44,271 nucleotides of DNA. Source: an uncultured Collinsella sp. (GTDB lineage Bacteria > Actinomycetota > Coriobacteriia > Coriobacteriales > Coriobacteriaceae). The translations under genes and the position numbers were made by a program. Shown one piece after another: positions 25,409 through 34,137 of this stretch. Under the pieces are notes generated by a model. That model did no database searches, was not told the DNA's origin, and was given only the letters and a program-made list of their open reading frames with translations. Every line of letters starts with the position of its first letter. Within the stretch, counting starts at the first letter, position 1. The DNA lies in assembly GCA_900544995.1 (NCBI GenBank), contig UQXC01000012.1:1-44271 (forward strand), written 5' to 3'.

Positions 25409-25448
25409 AGGCCGCGAGCTCCCCTTTGCCAGCACGGCATTACTCGAC

Positions 25449-25471
25449 GGGCGCGACCGAGCGCCGCGCCC
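25449..25471. promoter_or_regulatory. GC hairpin between glgP and glgC
   Basis: GGGCGCG and CGCGCCC pair around nine bases, again without a T-run. Every longer spacer in the glycogen block carries such a hairpin. Confidence 0.4.
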
Positions 25472-25515
25472 CTCGCTAATGGGTTTAGGAACATCGATGA
25501 CAGAAGGAGAAATCG

Positions 25516-26664
25516 ATGAGTAAGAAAGAATGCATCGCGATGCTCCTCGCAGGAGGACAGGGCAGCCGATTGGGGGCACTCACCCAAAAGATCGCTAAGC
25601 CGGCGGTTAGCTTTGGTGGCAAGTTCCGCATTATCGACTTTTCGCTCTCCAACTGCTCCAACTCGGGCATCGACACGGTGGGCGTCCTGACGCAGTATCG
25701 CCCCTACCTGCTGCATGCCTACGTGGGCTCCGGCGAGGCTTGGGATCTGGACAGCCGCGACGGCGGCGTTTCGATCCTGCCGCCGTACGAGACGCAGACC
25801 GGCGGCGCCTGGTATGCGGGCACGGCCGACGCCATTACGCAGAACCTGGACTACATCAAGGCCAACGACCCCAAGTACGTCCTGATTCTTTCGGGCGATC
25901 ACCTGTATCGCATGGACTACCGCAAGATGCTCAAGACGCACATTGAGAACAACGCTGACCTCACGGTGAGCGTTATGCCCGTGCCGTGGGAAGAGGCCAG
26001 CCGCTTTGGCATCCTGACCACCGACCCCGAGGACGGCCGCATCACCAAGTTCACCGAGAAGCCCGATAAGCCCGATTCGAACCTCGCGTCCATGGGCATC
26101 TACATCTTCTCGGCCGACGTGCTGATCGAGGCGCTCGAAGAGGACGCTCTGGACCAGCGCTCGAGCCACGACTTTGGCAAGGACATCATCCCCAAGCTGC
26201 TCGGCGAGGGCAAGCGCCTGTACAGCTACGAGTTCCACGGCTTTTGGAAGGACGTCGGCACCATCGCCAGCTTCCACGAGACCTCGATGGACCTGCTGGG
26301 CAACAACCCCGAGTTCGATCTGTTCGACAAGCACTTCCCCATCATGTCCAACATCACCACGCGTCCGCCGCACTACATTGGCCCGGACGGCCGCCTGGAC
26401 GACTGCCTGGTCTCCAACGGCTGCAAGATCTACGGCACCGCTCGCCACTCGATTCTTTCGACCGATGTCATCATCGAGGAGCGCGCTGTGGTCGAGGATT
26501 CCGTGCTGCTGCCGGGCGCGCACGTTAAGAGCGGCGCGCACATCTGCCGCGCTATTTTGGGCGAGAACTCCACGGTCGAAGAGGGCGTGAAGCTCGGCTC
26601 TGTCGATACCACCAAGGATACGGCCGTCGTTGGAAATGACGTCGTTATCGGGAAGGGGGAATGA
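25516..26664 (+). CDS. glgC: Glucose-1-phosphate adenylyltransferase, catalytic subunit
   Basis: Makes ADP-glucose from glucose-1-phosphate and ATP, the committed step of glycogen synthesis. The product has 382 residues from ATG 25516 (GGAG six bases upstream). MLLAGGQGSRLGALT is the nucleotide-binding loop, KPAVSFGGKFRIIDFSLSNC follows, YAGTADAITQNLDYI and LILSGDHLYRMDYRKML carry the catalytic Asp, and FTEKPDKPDSNLASMGIYIF is the glucose-1-phosphate site. The C-terminal left-handed helix begins around THRPPHYIGPDG-like sequence (TTRPPHYIGPDG). It is followed four bases later by glgD, which lacks the catalytic loop, suggesting a GlgC-GlgD complex. Confidence 0.95.
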   Translation: MSKKECIAMLLAGGQGSRLGALTQKIAKPAVSFGGKFRIIDFSLSNCSNSGIDTVGVLTQYRPYLLHAYVGSGEAWDLDSRDGGVSILPPYETQTGGAWYAGTADAITQNLDYIKANDPKYVLILSGDHLYRMDYRKMLKTHIENNADLTVSVMPVPWEEASRFGILTTDPEDGRITKFTEKPDKPDSNLASMGIYIFSADVLIEALEEDALDQRSSHDFGKDIIPKLLGEGKRLYSYEFHGFWKDVGTIASFHETSMDLLGNNPEFDLFDKHFPIMSNITTRPPHYIGPDGRLDDCLVSNGCKIYGTARHSILSTDVIIEERAVVEDSVLLPGAHVKSGAHICRAILGENSTVEEGVKLGSVDTTKDTAVVGNDVVIGKGE

Positions 26665-26668
26665 TCCG

Positions 26669-27796
26669 ATGATCAATCGCAAGGCCATCGGTTATATCAC
26701 CGCTAACTACTCTTCGACCTACGGCAGCGTCCTGCTCAAGGACCGCCCCATCGCGTCCGTCCCGTTTTTGGGCCGCTACCGCCTGATCGACTTCCCGCTG
26801 TCCAACATGATGAATGCCGGTATTAAGACCGTCGGCGTCGTCATGCCGGGCAATTACCGCTCGCTGATCGACCACGTGGGTTCGGGCAAGGACTGGGGCC
26901 TGGACCGCAAGAAGGGCGGCCTGTTCATGGTGCCCGGCAACGCGTATGGCACCACCAAGGGCGGCATGCGCTTCCTGCTGCGCGACATCATCTCCAACAA
27001 GACGCTGTTCCAGCGCTCGGACAAGCCCTATGTTGTGATGATGGGCACCAACATCATCTTTAACATGGACCTCAACACCATCATCGACGCGCACGAGAAC
27101 TCCGGTGCCCAGATGACCGTGGTGTACTGCAAGGCCACGCGCAACGTCGATGACGAGACCAAGCTCGAGATTAACGAGAACGGCCGCCTGACGGGCGTGA
27201 GCGCTGGCGTCGCGTACGGCGACAACGCCTCTATGGACTGCTGCATCGTCAACCGCGAGACGCTGCTCGAGATTATCGACCACTACCAGGCCGCCGACTA
27301 TCTGGACCTGCTCGAGGCACTCCAGGGCGACTTTGGCAACATCGACGTGTGCAGCTACGAGTACAAGGGCGAGGTCGTGGGTGTGTTTAGCGAGAAGTCG
27401 CTGTACCGCCGCAGCATGGACCTGCTCGACCAGACCGTGGCCGACCAGCTCTTCGATCCCGAGCGCCCGATCCTGACCAAGGCTCACGACGTGCCGCCTT
27501 CGCGCTATGCGACCGGCAGCCACGCGTGCAACTCGATCATCTCGGCCGGTTGCATCATCAAGGGCACCGTGCGCAACTCGATCCTGTCGCGCGGCGTCGT
27601 GGTCGAGGAAGGCGCCTCGGTGACCAACTCGATCATCAACCAGAGCTGCATCATCAAGAGCGGCGCACGCGTCGAGAACGCCATTCTGGACAAGAACAAC
27701 GTGGTTCCCACCAACACCGAGCTTCGCGGCACGCCCGAGAACATCCTGGTGCTGGGCAAGGCCCCGTTAACTTCTGATATCACCAACGCGAGCTAG
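26669..27796 (+). CDS. glgD: GlgD, regulatory partner of ADP-glucose pyrophosphorylase
   Basis: Encodes 375 residues, a GlgC paralogue. MINRKAIGYITANYSSTYGS occupies the position of the GGxGxRL loop, which is missing, and MGTNIIFNMDL replaces the catalytic SGDHLYRMD. It therefore probably has little activity of its own and acts as a partner that activates GlgC, as known in Firmicutes. Preserved family parts include VPFLGRYRLIDFPLSNMMNA and DFGNIDVCSYEYKGEVVGVF. ATG 26669 has GGAAGGGGGA upstream and starts four bases after the glgC stop. The C-terminal beta-helix (NSIISAGCIIKGTVRNSILS) is intact. Confidence 0.92.
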   Translation: MINRKAIGYITANYSSTYGSVLLKDRPIASVPFLGRYRLIDFPLSNMMNAGIKTVGVVMPGNYRSLIDHVGSGKDWGLDRKKGGLFMVPGNAYGTTKGGMRFLLRDIISNKTLFQRSDKPYVVMMGTNIIFNMDLNTIIDAHENSGAQMTVVYCKATRNVDDETKLEINENGRLTGVSAGVAYGDNASMDCCIVNRETLLEIIDHYQAADYLDLLEALQGDFGNIDVCSYEYKGEVVGVFSEKSLYRRSMDLLDQTVADQLFDPERPILTKAHDVPPSRYATGSHACNSIISAGCIIKGTVRNSILSRGVVVEEGASVTNSIINQSCIIKSGARVENAILDKNNVVPTNTELRGTPENILVLGKAPLTSDITNAS

Positions 27797-27827
27797 CTTT
27801 GGCACCGCAACATCGCTCGTAACACGT

Positions 27828-27863
27828 AGAATAGCCGCCCGGTTTGCGCCAGGCGGCTATTCT
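27828..27863. promoter_or_regulatory. Hairpin between glgD and glgA
   Basis: A 12-bp stem AGAATAGCCGCC with GGCGGCTATTCT around an unpaired loop of about 12 bases. No T-run follows; CGAATTG comes next, so it is unlikely to be a strong terminator. It may act as an attenuator or mRNA stabiliser. Confidence 0.6.
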
Positions 27864-27885
27864 CGAATTGCAACAGGGAGACAAT

Positions 27886-30156
27886 ATGGCTGATTCCAGC
27901 AAAAAGATGCAGATCGTGTTTGCCTCGGCCGAGTGCGCACCGTTTGTTAAGACCGGTGGCCTGGGTGACGTGGCAGGCTCGCTGCCTGCGGCGCTTGTAC
28001 GCGCCGGCGCCGAAGTCATCGTGATGGTGCCAAAGTACGCCACCATCAAGGACGAGTACAAGGCGCAGATGGAGCACTTCTCCGACTTTTACGTGAGCCT
28101 GGGCTGGCGTAACGAGTACTGCGGGCTGGAAAAGCTCGAGCACGACGGCGTCACCTATATGTTCATCGACAACGAGCGCTACTTTGCGCGCGACTATCCG
28201 TACGGCTTCTTTGACGACGGCGAGCGCTTCGCGTTTTTCTCCAAGGCCATCACCGAGAGCCTACAGCACCTGCCGGCCGGCTTTGAGTGCGACATCCTGC
28301 ACTGCAACGACTGGCAGACGGCATTGGCGCCCGTGTTTTTGCGCGAGTTCTACCAGGGCCTGCCGCTGTACGACCGAGTCAAGACCGTGTTCTCGATTCA
28401 CAACGTGGCGTTCCAGGGCCAGTTTAGCGACACCGTGATGGAGGACATCCTGGGTGTGGCACATATTCCGGCGGCCGCCTCGCAGCTGCGTTGCGACGCC
28501 TGCAGCATCAACTACATGCTGGGCGCCCTGCGCTATGCCGACGCCATCACCACGGTGAGCCCCACCTATGCCAACGAGATCCAGACGCCCGAGTTTGGCG
28601 AGGGCCTGGACGGCGTACTGCGCGAGCGTTCCTACGCGCTGCAGGGCATTTTGAACGGCATTGACGTTGCGGGCTTTGACCCGGCAACAGACAAGCGAAT
28701 TGCCGCCAACTACACCGTGGAGGACCGTTCCGGCAAGGCCGTGTGCAAGGCCAAGCTGCAGGAGGAACTGGGCCTCGAGGTTCGCGACGACCGTCCGCTC
28801 ATGGTGATGGTCACGCGTCTGACGCGCCAGAAGGGCATGGATCTGGTCATGTACGCGCTCGACCGCATCCTGTCCGGCGGCGTGCAGGTGGCGGTGCTGG
28901 GCACCGGCGACCGCGATTACGAGGACGGCCTGCGCTACTTCCAGGACAAGTACCCCGGCACCATGGCCGCACGCATCGAGTTCGATCCGGCGCTGTCGCA
29001 GCGCATGTATGCCGCCGCCGACATGTTCCTGATGCCTTCGAAGTTTGAGCCCTGCGGCCTGTCGCAGATCATTGCCATGCGCTACGGCACCCTGCCCATC
29101 GTGCGCGAGACCGGTGGCCTGAAGGACACCGTGATCCCGTATAACGAGTTTACCGGCGAGGGCACGGGATTCTCGTTTAGCAACTTTAACGGCGACGAGA
29201 TGGGCGACGCGGTATTCCGCGCGGCGCGCCTGTTCTGGGATAACCGCGACGCTTGGAACCAGCTGGTCACGCAGGCCATGAGCCAGGACTTTAGCTGGAC
29301 GCGCTCGGCCGATAAATATCTGGACCTGTACTTCTTTATGCATCCGGAGATTGAGAGGCCGGTGGCGGTTGTCGACGAGTCTGAGGCTGTTGCTGAGCCG
29401 GTGGCCGCTGAGGAGTCCAAGGTCGAGGAGAAGCCGGTTGAGGCTGAGCCCGTTAAGACCGATCCTAAGGTGAAGGTCGAGGCTACTCCCGAGCCTGAGC
29501 CTGAGGTGAAGCCTGCTGCGAAGCCTGCGGCAAAGAAGACCACGACTCGTAAGACGACGGCTAAGAAGGCCACTGCGAGCAAGACCACCGCTGCCAAGAC
29601 AACGACCACGCGCAAGCGCACAACCGCAGCTGCCAAGAAGGCCGCCGAGGCCGAGGCCGTTTCCGAGGTAAAGGCCGAGGCCGCCGTCGAGGCACCGGCC
29701 AAGACCACTGCCAAGAAGACGGCTGCGACCGCCAAGAAGACCACGGCAAAGAAGTCAACGACCACGAAGGCCGCCACGACCAAGGCAGCCGCAAAGCCGG
29801 CCGCGAAAGTCGAGGAGACGCCCGCCGAGACCAAGGCCGAGGCATCCGTCGAAGCCAAGCCGGCCGCCAAGACCACCACGCGCAAGCGTGCCACGACGAC
29901 GGCCAAGAAGACCACGACCAAGGCTGCTGCTCCCAAGGCAGAGGCTAAGCCCGCTGCTGCCAAAGTGGAGCCCAAGGCCGAGGTAAAGGCCAAGCCGGCG
30001 CCGAAGACCGCTGAGGTCAAGGCCGCCCCGAAGGCAGAGGCTAAGCCCGAGCCTGCCAAAGAGACCCCGGTCTCCCCCGCCGCTCCGGCCGAGGAAAAGG
30101 CTCCGACCAAGAAGACGTCCGTCCGCAAGGCAACGGCCACCCGCAAGCGCCGCTAG
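27886..30156 (+). CDS. glgA: Glycogen synthase with about 267-residue acidic then basic tail
   Basis: Adds glucose from ADP-glucose to the non-reducing ends of glycogen. ATG 27886 has GGGAG upstream. Residues 1-487 are a normal GT5 synthase: FASAECAPFVKTGGLGDVAG (donor loop), HCNDWQTALAPVFL, FSIHNVAFQGQF, VTRLTRQKGMDLVM, and FLMPSKFEPCGLSQIIAMRY with the catalytic Glu. From about residue 490 the protein continues as an acidic Pro/Glu/Val stretch (VEEKPVEAEPVKTDPKV), then over 200 residues of Lys/Ala/Thr repeats (KTTTRKTTAKKATASKTTAA), ending RKATATRKRR. Normal GlgA ends near residue 480. The tail uses varied codons, so it is kept at the protein level. It is the last gene of the synthesis block before a strong terminator. 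Confidence 0.95.
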   Translation: MADSSKKMQIVFASAECAPFVKTGGLGDVAGSLPAALVRAGAEVIVMVPKYATIKDEYKAQMEHFSDFYVSLGWRNEYCGLEKLEHDGVTYMFIDNERYFARDYPYGFFDDGERFAFFSKAITESLQHLPAGFECDILHCNDWQTALAPVFLREFYQGLPLYDRVKTVFSIHNVAFQGQFSDTVMEDILGVAHIPAAASQLRCDACSINYMLGALRYADAITTVSPTYANEIQTPEFGEGLDGVLRERSYALQGILNGIDVAGFDPATDKRIAANYTVEDRSGKAVCKAKLQEELGLEVRDDRPLMVMVTRLTRQKGMDLVMYALDRILSGGVQVAVLGTGDRDYEDGLRYFQDKYPGTMAARIEFDPALSQRMYAAADMFLMPSKFEPCGLSQIIAMRYGTLPIVRETGGLKDTVIPYNEFTGEGTGFSFSNFNGDEMGDAVFRAARLFWDNRDAWNQLVTQAMSQDFSWTRSADKYLDLYFFMHPEIERPVAVVDESEAVAEPVAAEESKVEEKPVEAEPVKTDPKVKVEATPEPEPEVKPAAKPAAKKTTTRKTTAKKATASKTTAAKTTTTRKRTTAAAKKAAEAEAVSEVKAEAAVEAPAKTTAKKTAATAKKTTAKKSTTTKAATTKAAAKPAAKVEETPAETKAEASVEAKPAAKTTTRKRATTTAKKTTTKAAAPKAEAKPAAAKVEPKAEVKAKPAPKTAEVKAAPKAEAKPEPAKETPVSPAAPAEEKAPTKKTSVRKATATRKRR

Positions 30157-30192
30157 TCCACAGACGATCCAAAACCTCATCAAACCCTTAGC

Positions 30193-30226
30193 AAGGGGCG
30201 CTCCAACCGGGCGCCCCTTATCTGTA
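30193..30226 (+). terminator. Terminator after glgA
   Basis: AAGGGGCGC (30193-30201) pairs perfectly with GCGCCCCTT (30211-30219), followed by ATCTGTAG. The stem is strong but the T-run is weak. It lies 36 bases after the glgA stop. Confidence 0.75.
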
Positions 30227-30233
30227 GATAGTT

Positions 30234-30275
30234 GGTAAAACGATTTTCTAGGACAACCGTTCGCCGATGGTAAAC
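30234..30275. promoter_or_regulatory. GGTAAAACG and GGTAAAC motifs upstream of the GH13-GH77 gene
   Basis: GGTAAAACG at 30234-30242 and GGTAAACGG at 30269-30277 resemble the half-sites upstream of glgB. They lie about 100-140 bases upstream of the fusion gene start. A -10-like TATACT is at about 30308-30313 but without a clear -35 box. Confidence 0.5.
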
Positions 30276-30374
30276 GGATGTTGTTTATACAGCCTGTGTG
30301 CAACAGATATACTTACATCCTGTGCGTAAAGCCCATGGCCAGCAGGTCATGATTCTATTGAACTGGACCGTACT

Positions 30375-33300
30375 ATGAGATTGATACACAACAGCCGTCT
30401 GCCGCAGTTTCGCACTCCGTTTGGCGCTGTGACCACAGGAACTACCCTTTCGCTCTCCGTGATTCTGGAGGATGCCGACCCCGCGCAGGCAACGCTTACG
30501 CTGCGCACCTGGGTCGATGAGATCGGTGAGTCTCTGTATCCCATGACGCACGAGGGCGACGGCATATTTACCGTAGAGCTTGAGTGCACCGAGCCCTGTC
30601 TCATCTGGTACAGCTTTATCTGCAATATCGAGGGCCAGCCCGAGGTTCGTCTGGGCGCACCACAGGGCCGCACCGGCGGCGAAGGCATAACCTACGATTA
30701 CGCCGAGGTGCCGTCATTCCAGGTCACCGTCTACAAGCACCGCGAAGTTCGACCCGAGTGGTACGAGCGTGGAATGGTCTACCAGATCTTCCCCGATCGC
30801 TATGCCCGTGACGAGCACTGGCGCGAGCGCACGCTGGCCGAGGTCGAAAAACCGCGCAACGGAATCCAGCGCCGGATGGTCGAGGACTGGAACGAGCCGC
30901 CCGTTTACGAGCGCGCCGAGGACGGCTCCATCAAGACCTGGGACTTCTACGGCGGATCGCTCAAGGGTATCCAGGAAGACCTGCCTCGCATCGCCGAGCT
31001 GGGCTTTACAGCCATCTACCTCAACCCCATTTTTGAAGCCGCGAGCAACCACCGCTACGACACCGCCGATTACACCAAGATCGATCCGATTCTGGGCACC
31101 GAGCAGGACTTTACCGAGCTATGCGAGGCGGCCGAGAAGCTGGGCATTTCCATCATTTTGGACGGTGTGTTCAACCACACGGGCGACGATTCGATCTACT
31201 TCAACCGCTACGGCAACTATCCCGGCGTCGGTGCGTGGCAGAGCGAGGACTCGCCATGGCGCGATGCGTTTTATTTCCACGAGGACGGCTCGTACGACTG
31301 CTGGTGGGGCGTAGGCAATATGCCCGCCATCAATGAGAGCTCTGAGCTGGTGCGCGAGCGGCTCCTGGGCAAGGACGGCGTGATCCGTAAATGGCTGCGC
31401 GCCGGCGCTCACGGCTGGCGCCTAGATGTGGCCGACGAGCTTTCCGACGATTTCCTTGCCGAGATCAAAAAGGCCGTGCTCGCCGAGAAGCCCGACGCGC
31501 TGCTGCTCGGCGAGGTCTGGGAAGATGCCTCCAACAAGATCAGCTACGGCCATCTGCGTCGCTATCTGCAAGGCTCCGAGCTCGACTCGGCTATGGATTA
31601 CCCCTTCCGCGACATGGTCATCGGCTTTTTGATGGGCTACAAAAACGCCTACCAAGCTGCCGAGGATATCGAGACCCTACGTGAGAACTATCCGCGTGAG
31701 GCCCTGTCTTGCGCGCTTAATCTGCTTTCGAGCCACGACCGACCGCGCATTATCTCGGTGCTCGGCGGCGGCCCCGACGAGTCGCAGCTGCCCGAGTGCG
31801 AGCGCAGCAAATGGCGTCTGGACGAGAACGCAATGGGCCTGGCCAAGAGCCGTTTTTGGCTCGCGACGCTCATGCAGATGACGTTCCCGGGCGTTCCATC
31901 GATCTATTATGGCGACGAGTACGGCTTGGAGGGTCTCACCGATCCGGGCAATCGTCGCACCATGCCGACCAAGGAAGACCTGCACGACTTCGATACGTTT
32001 GCGATCGTCAAGAATGCATCTGCCGTGCGACGCGCGCTGCCGTTTATGATCGACGGTGAAATCAAGGCCTTCGCGCTCAATGACGAAGTGCTGGCCTACA
32101 ACCGTACCGGTAACGACGGCGAGTCCGCGACCGTTATCATCAACCGCAGCCTGCGCAATTCACACCGGGTGACGATTCCGGCGCTCGGCGAATGCGCGAG
32201 CGATGTGATTAGCGGTCACGAGTGCGAGATCCACAACGGTACCGTCACGCTCGATCTTTATCCGCTGGGCTCGTCGATCATCTACCACCACTCCGAGCAG
32301 CGCCTGCAGGAGCCGCTCGATCACGGCGCGGGCGTCGTGTGCCATATCACCTCGGTGCCGACCGACGATGGCAAGCCCGGCACGATCGGCGCGCCCACGC
32401 GTCGCTTTATCGACCATCTGGCCGCCATGGGCATGCGCTACTGGCAGGTTCTCCCTGTCAACCCCACGGACTTCTTCCGCTCACCTTACGCCGGTCCTTC
32501 GGCCTTTGCGGGCAATATCGACCTGCTACCCGAGAGCCACGAGGAACTGGCGGCCGACTTTGAGACCTGGAAGGCCCGCGGAGGCGAGGATGCCGATCCG
32601 CTGTACACCGCGTTTAAACATCGCAATGCCGATTGGCTCGAGAAATACTGCGTCTACATGGCCGTTAAGAAGTACTTTGAGGGCGAGTCGCGCCATGATT
32701 GGCCGGAAGATGTCGCGCGATACAACGAGCATCTGATCGACGACAAGCGCTTCCACAACGAGGCCGAGCTGCAGGCGTACATGCAGTACCGCTTTGACCT
32801 GGCTTGGTGCGAGCTCATGAACTATGCGCACAAGAAGGGCATCGAGGTCATCGGCGATATTCCTATGTACGTGTCCGACGATTCGGCAGACGCGTGGAGC
32901 GAACCCGAGAACTTCTGGCTGTCCGATACCGGCAAGGCGATTGAGATTTCCGGTGCGCCGCCCGACAACTTTGCGCCCGAGGGCCAGGTGTGGGGCAACC
33001 CGACGTTCCGCTGGGACCACATGAAGCAGAACGGCTATAGCTGGTGGATGGATCGCCTGCGCCGCGCGTTCTCGCTCTACGACCGCGTACGCTTGGATCA
33101 CTTCCTGGGATTCCACAGCTACTATAGTATCCCCGCAGGCAAGGCTTGCGCCGAAGGTCGCTGGCTGGCGGGACCGGGCAAGGACCTATTCCAGACCGCT
33201 TATGACGAGCTGGGTCCGCTCAACTTTATCGCTGAGGACCTGGGCTATTTGACGCCCGGTGTTCGTGCTATGGCCTCGACTTGCGGTTTCCCCGGCATGG

Positions 33301-33671
33301 ACGTGCTGGAGTTTAGCGACTACGATGTCCGTTGCGGCGTGCATCCCACGCCCGGCAAGATTCTGTACACCTCGACGCACGATACGTCGACGCTGGCCGG
33401 TTGGTGCACACGTTCCTTTGCCGGCGGCGACGAGCCGAGCGGTATTGAGGTGGCGGCCAAGCTGATGAGTGACGCGCTGGCAAGCGACGCTCCCCTGGTG
33501 ATGATGCCGCTACAGGATATCCTGGGGCTTAGCGACGACGCGCGCATGAACGTGCCGGGTGTCGCCACAGGCAACTGGACCTGGCAGGCCGACGAGGCCG
33601 ACGTTGCGGCCGCCGAAGGCAAAACTGCACAGCTCCTGCGCAACACCCATAGATTCTGGGGCGAAGCGTGA
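30375..33671 (+). CDS. GH13 alpha-glucosidase/neopullulanase fused to 4-alpha-glucanotransferase (GH77)
   Basis: A 1098-residue bifunctional starch/glycogen enzyme. An N-terminal beta domain (about 1-120) leads to a GH13 barrel with MVYQIFPDRY, LDGVFNHTGDDS, GWRLDVADE (Asp351 nucleophile), LLGEVWED (Glu380) and LSSHDRPRI (Asp455), of the neopullulanase/cyclomaltodextrinase type. From about residue 641 a GH77 MalQ-type domain begins (GAGVVCHITSVPTDDG), with YWQVLPVNPTD, RLDHFLGFH (Asp908 nucleophile), FIAEDLGYLTP (Glu954) and STHDTSTLAGWC (Asp1003). The first part cuts, possibly debranching, and the second rearranges maltodextrins, complementing GlgP. No signal peptide is seen, so it acts in the cytoplasm. 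No functional annotation separates neopullulanase from maltogenic amylase here. Confidence 0.92.
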   Translation: MRLIHNSRLPQFRTPFGAVTTGTTLSLSVILEDADPAQATLTLRTWVDEIGESLYPMTHEGDGIFTVELECTEPCLIWYSFICNIEGQPEVRLGAPQGRTGGEGITYDYAEVPSFQVTVYKHREVRPEWYERGMVYQIFPDRYARDEHWRERTLAEVEKPRNGIQRRMVEDWNEPPVYERAEDGSIKTWDFYGGSLKGIQEDLPRIAELGFTAIYLNPIFEAASNHRYDTADYTKIDPILGTEQDFTELCEAAEKLGISIILDGVFNHTGDDSIYFNRYGNYPGVGAWQSEDSPWRDAFYFHEDGSYDCWWGVGNMPAINESSELVRERLLGKDGVIRKWLRAGAHGWRLDVADELSDDFLAEIKKAVLAEKPDALLLGEVWEDASNKISYGHLRRYLQGSELDSAMDYPFRDMVIGFLMGYKNAYQAAEDIETLRENYPREALSCALNLLSSHDRPRIISVLGGGPDESQLPECERSKWRLDENAMGLAKSRFWLATLMQMTFPGVPSIYYGDEYGLEGLTDPGNRRTMPTKEDLHDFDTFAIVKNASAVRRALPFMIDGEIKAFALNDEVLAYNRTGNDGESATVIINRSLRNSHRVTIPALGECASDVISGHECEIHNGTVTLDLYPLGSSIIYHHSEQRLQEPLDHGAGVVCHITSVPTDDGKPGTIGAPTRRFIDHLAAMGMRYWQVLPVNPTDFFRSPYAGPSAFAGNIDLLPESHEELAADFETWKARGGEDADPLYTAFKHRNADWLEKYCVYMAVKKYFEGESRHDWPEDVARYNEHLIDDKRFHNEAELQAYMQYRFDLAWCELMNYAHKKGIEVIGDIPMYVSDDSADAWSEPENFWLSDTGKAIEISGAPPDNFAPEGQVWGNPTFRWDHMKQNGYSWWMDRLRRAFSLYDRVRLDHFLGFHSYYSIPAGKACAEGRWLAGPGKDLFQTAYDELGPLNFIAEDLGYLTPGVRAMASTCGFPGMDVLEFSDYDVRCGVHPTPGKILYTSTHDTSTLAGWCTRSFAGGDEPSGIEVAAKLMSDALASDAPLVMMPLQDILGLSDDARMNVPGVATGNWTWQADEADVAAAEGKTAQLLRNTHRFWGEA

Positions 33672-33715
33672 TAAAACCCCCGATATAGGGTACAGTTACA
33701 GACGTTTGAATTTTT

Positions 33716-33741
33716 GCGGGCAGAGTAATCTGCCCGCTTTG
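33716..33741 (+). terminator. Terminator after the GH13-GH77 gene
   Basis: GCGGGCAGA and TCTGCCCGC pair perfectly around GTAA, followed by TTTG. It lies 45 bases after the gene and ahead of fmdB. The hairpin is close to the fmdB ribosome site, so it could also affect that gene. Confidence 0.8.
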
Positions 33742-33759
33742 TGCTGAAAAGGAAGTATT

Positions 33760-33996
33760 ATGGCGCGCTACGATTACAAGTGCTCGAGCTGCGGCAACGT
33801 GTTTGAGGTTGAGCATCCCATGTCCGAGACTCCCGAGGTCGTGTGCCCGAGCTGCGGTGCCCCGGCAGTCAAAACGTTCTCGGCCAGCGGTATTAAATTT
33901 GAGGGCAGCGGTTTCTACAACACCGACCAGCGAAGCGGCGGTTCCAGCACTAGCGCCACCAGCGGCTGCTGCGCCAACTGCCCGCATAGCCACTAG
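33760..33996 (+). CDS. FmdB-family zinc-ribbon protein
   Basis: Encodes 78 residues. MARYDYKCSSCGNVFEVEHP and EVVCPSCGAPAVKTF contain two CxxC pairs, the zinc ribbon typical of FmdB-like proteins. A glycine/serine-rich C-terminus ends in SGCCANCPHSH. The function of the family is not established; an early link to formamidase/amidase gene regulation gave the name. GGAAG is seven bases before ATG 33760. It stands alone between two terminators. Confidence 0.9.
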   Translation: MARYDYKCSSCGNVFEVEHPMSETPEVVCPSCGAPAVKTFSASGIKFEGSGFYNTDQRSGGSSTSATSGCCANCPHSH

Positions 33997-34004
33997 GAAC
34001 CAAA

Positions 34005-34041
34005 CAGCCCCGCGACCGACACCGATCGCGGGGCTGTTTCT
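34005..34041 (+). terminator. Terminator after fmdB
   Basis: CAGCCCCGCGA (34005-34015) pairs perfectly with TCGCGGGGCTG (34026-34036), followed by TTTCTTT. Confidence 0.93.
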
Positions 34042-34066
34042 TTGGCTACCCAGGCATCACTATGAG

Positions 34067-34129
34067 TTGCGGTGAAATAAGGACTGTTTGGCGGGCAGAA
34101 GCCGCTATTCAATCCCTATTTCACCGCAA
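34067..34129. repeat. Long inverted repeat B, downstream of rsmB
   Basis: TTGCGGTGAAATA is perfectly paired and followed by AGGACTG versus GGGATTG, so 18 of 20 bases match. In a minus-strand transcript the two differences become G-U pairs. The middle contains GGCGGGCAGAAGCCGC. It ends nine bases before the rsmB stop codon. Confidence 0.75.
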
Positions 34130-34137
34130 ATTAGTAG

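Noticed and set aside
20657..25579. Very long antisense open frames opposite glgB and glgP (over 700 residues each)
   Set aside because: They mirror strongly biased codon use of high-GC genes, have no recognisable domains and low-complexity Leu/Val/Gly/His content. The sense genes have full catalytic motifs.
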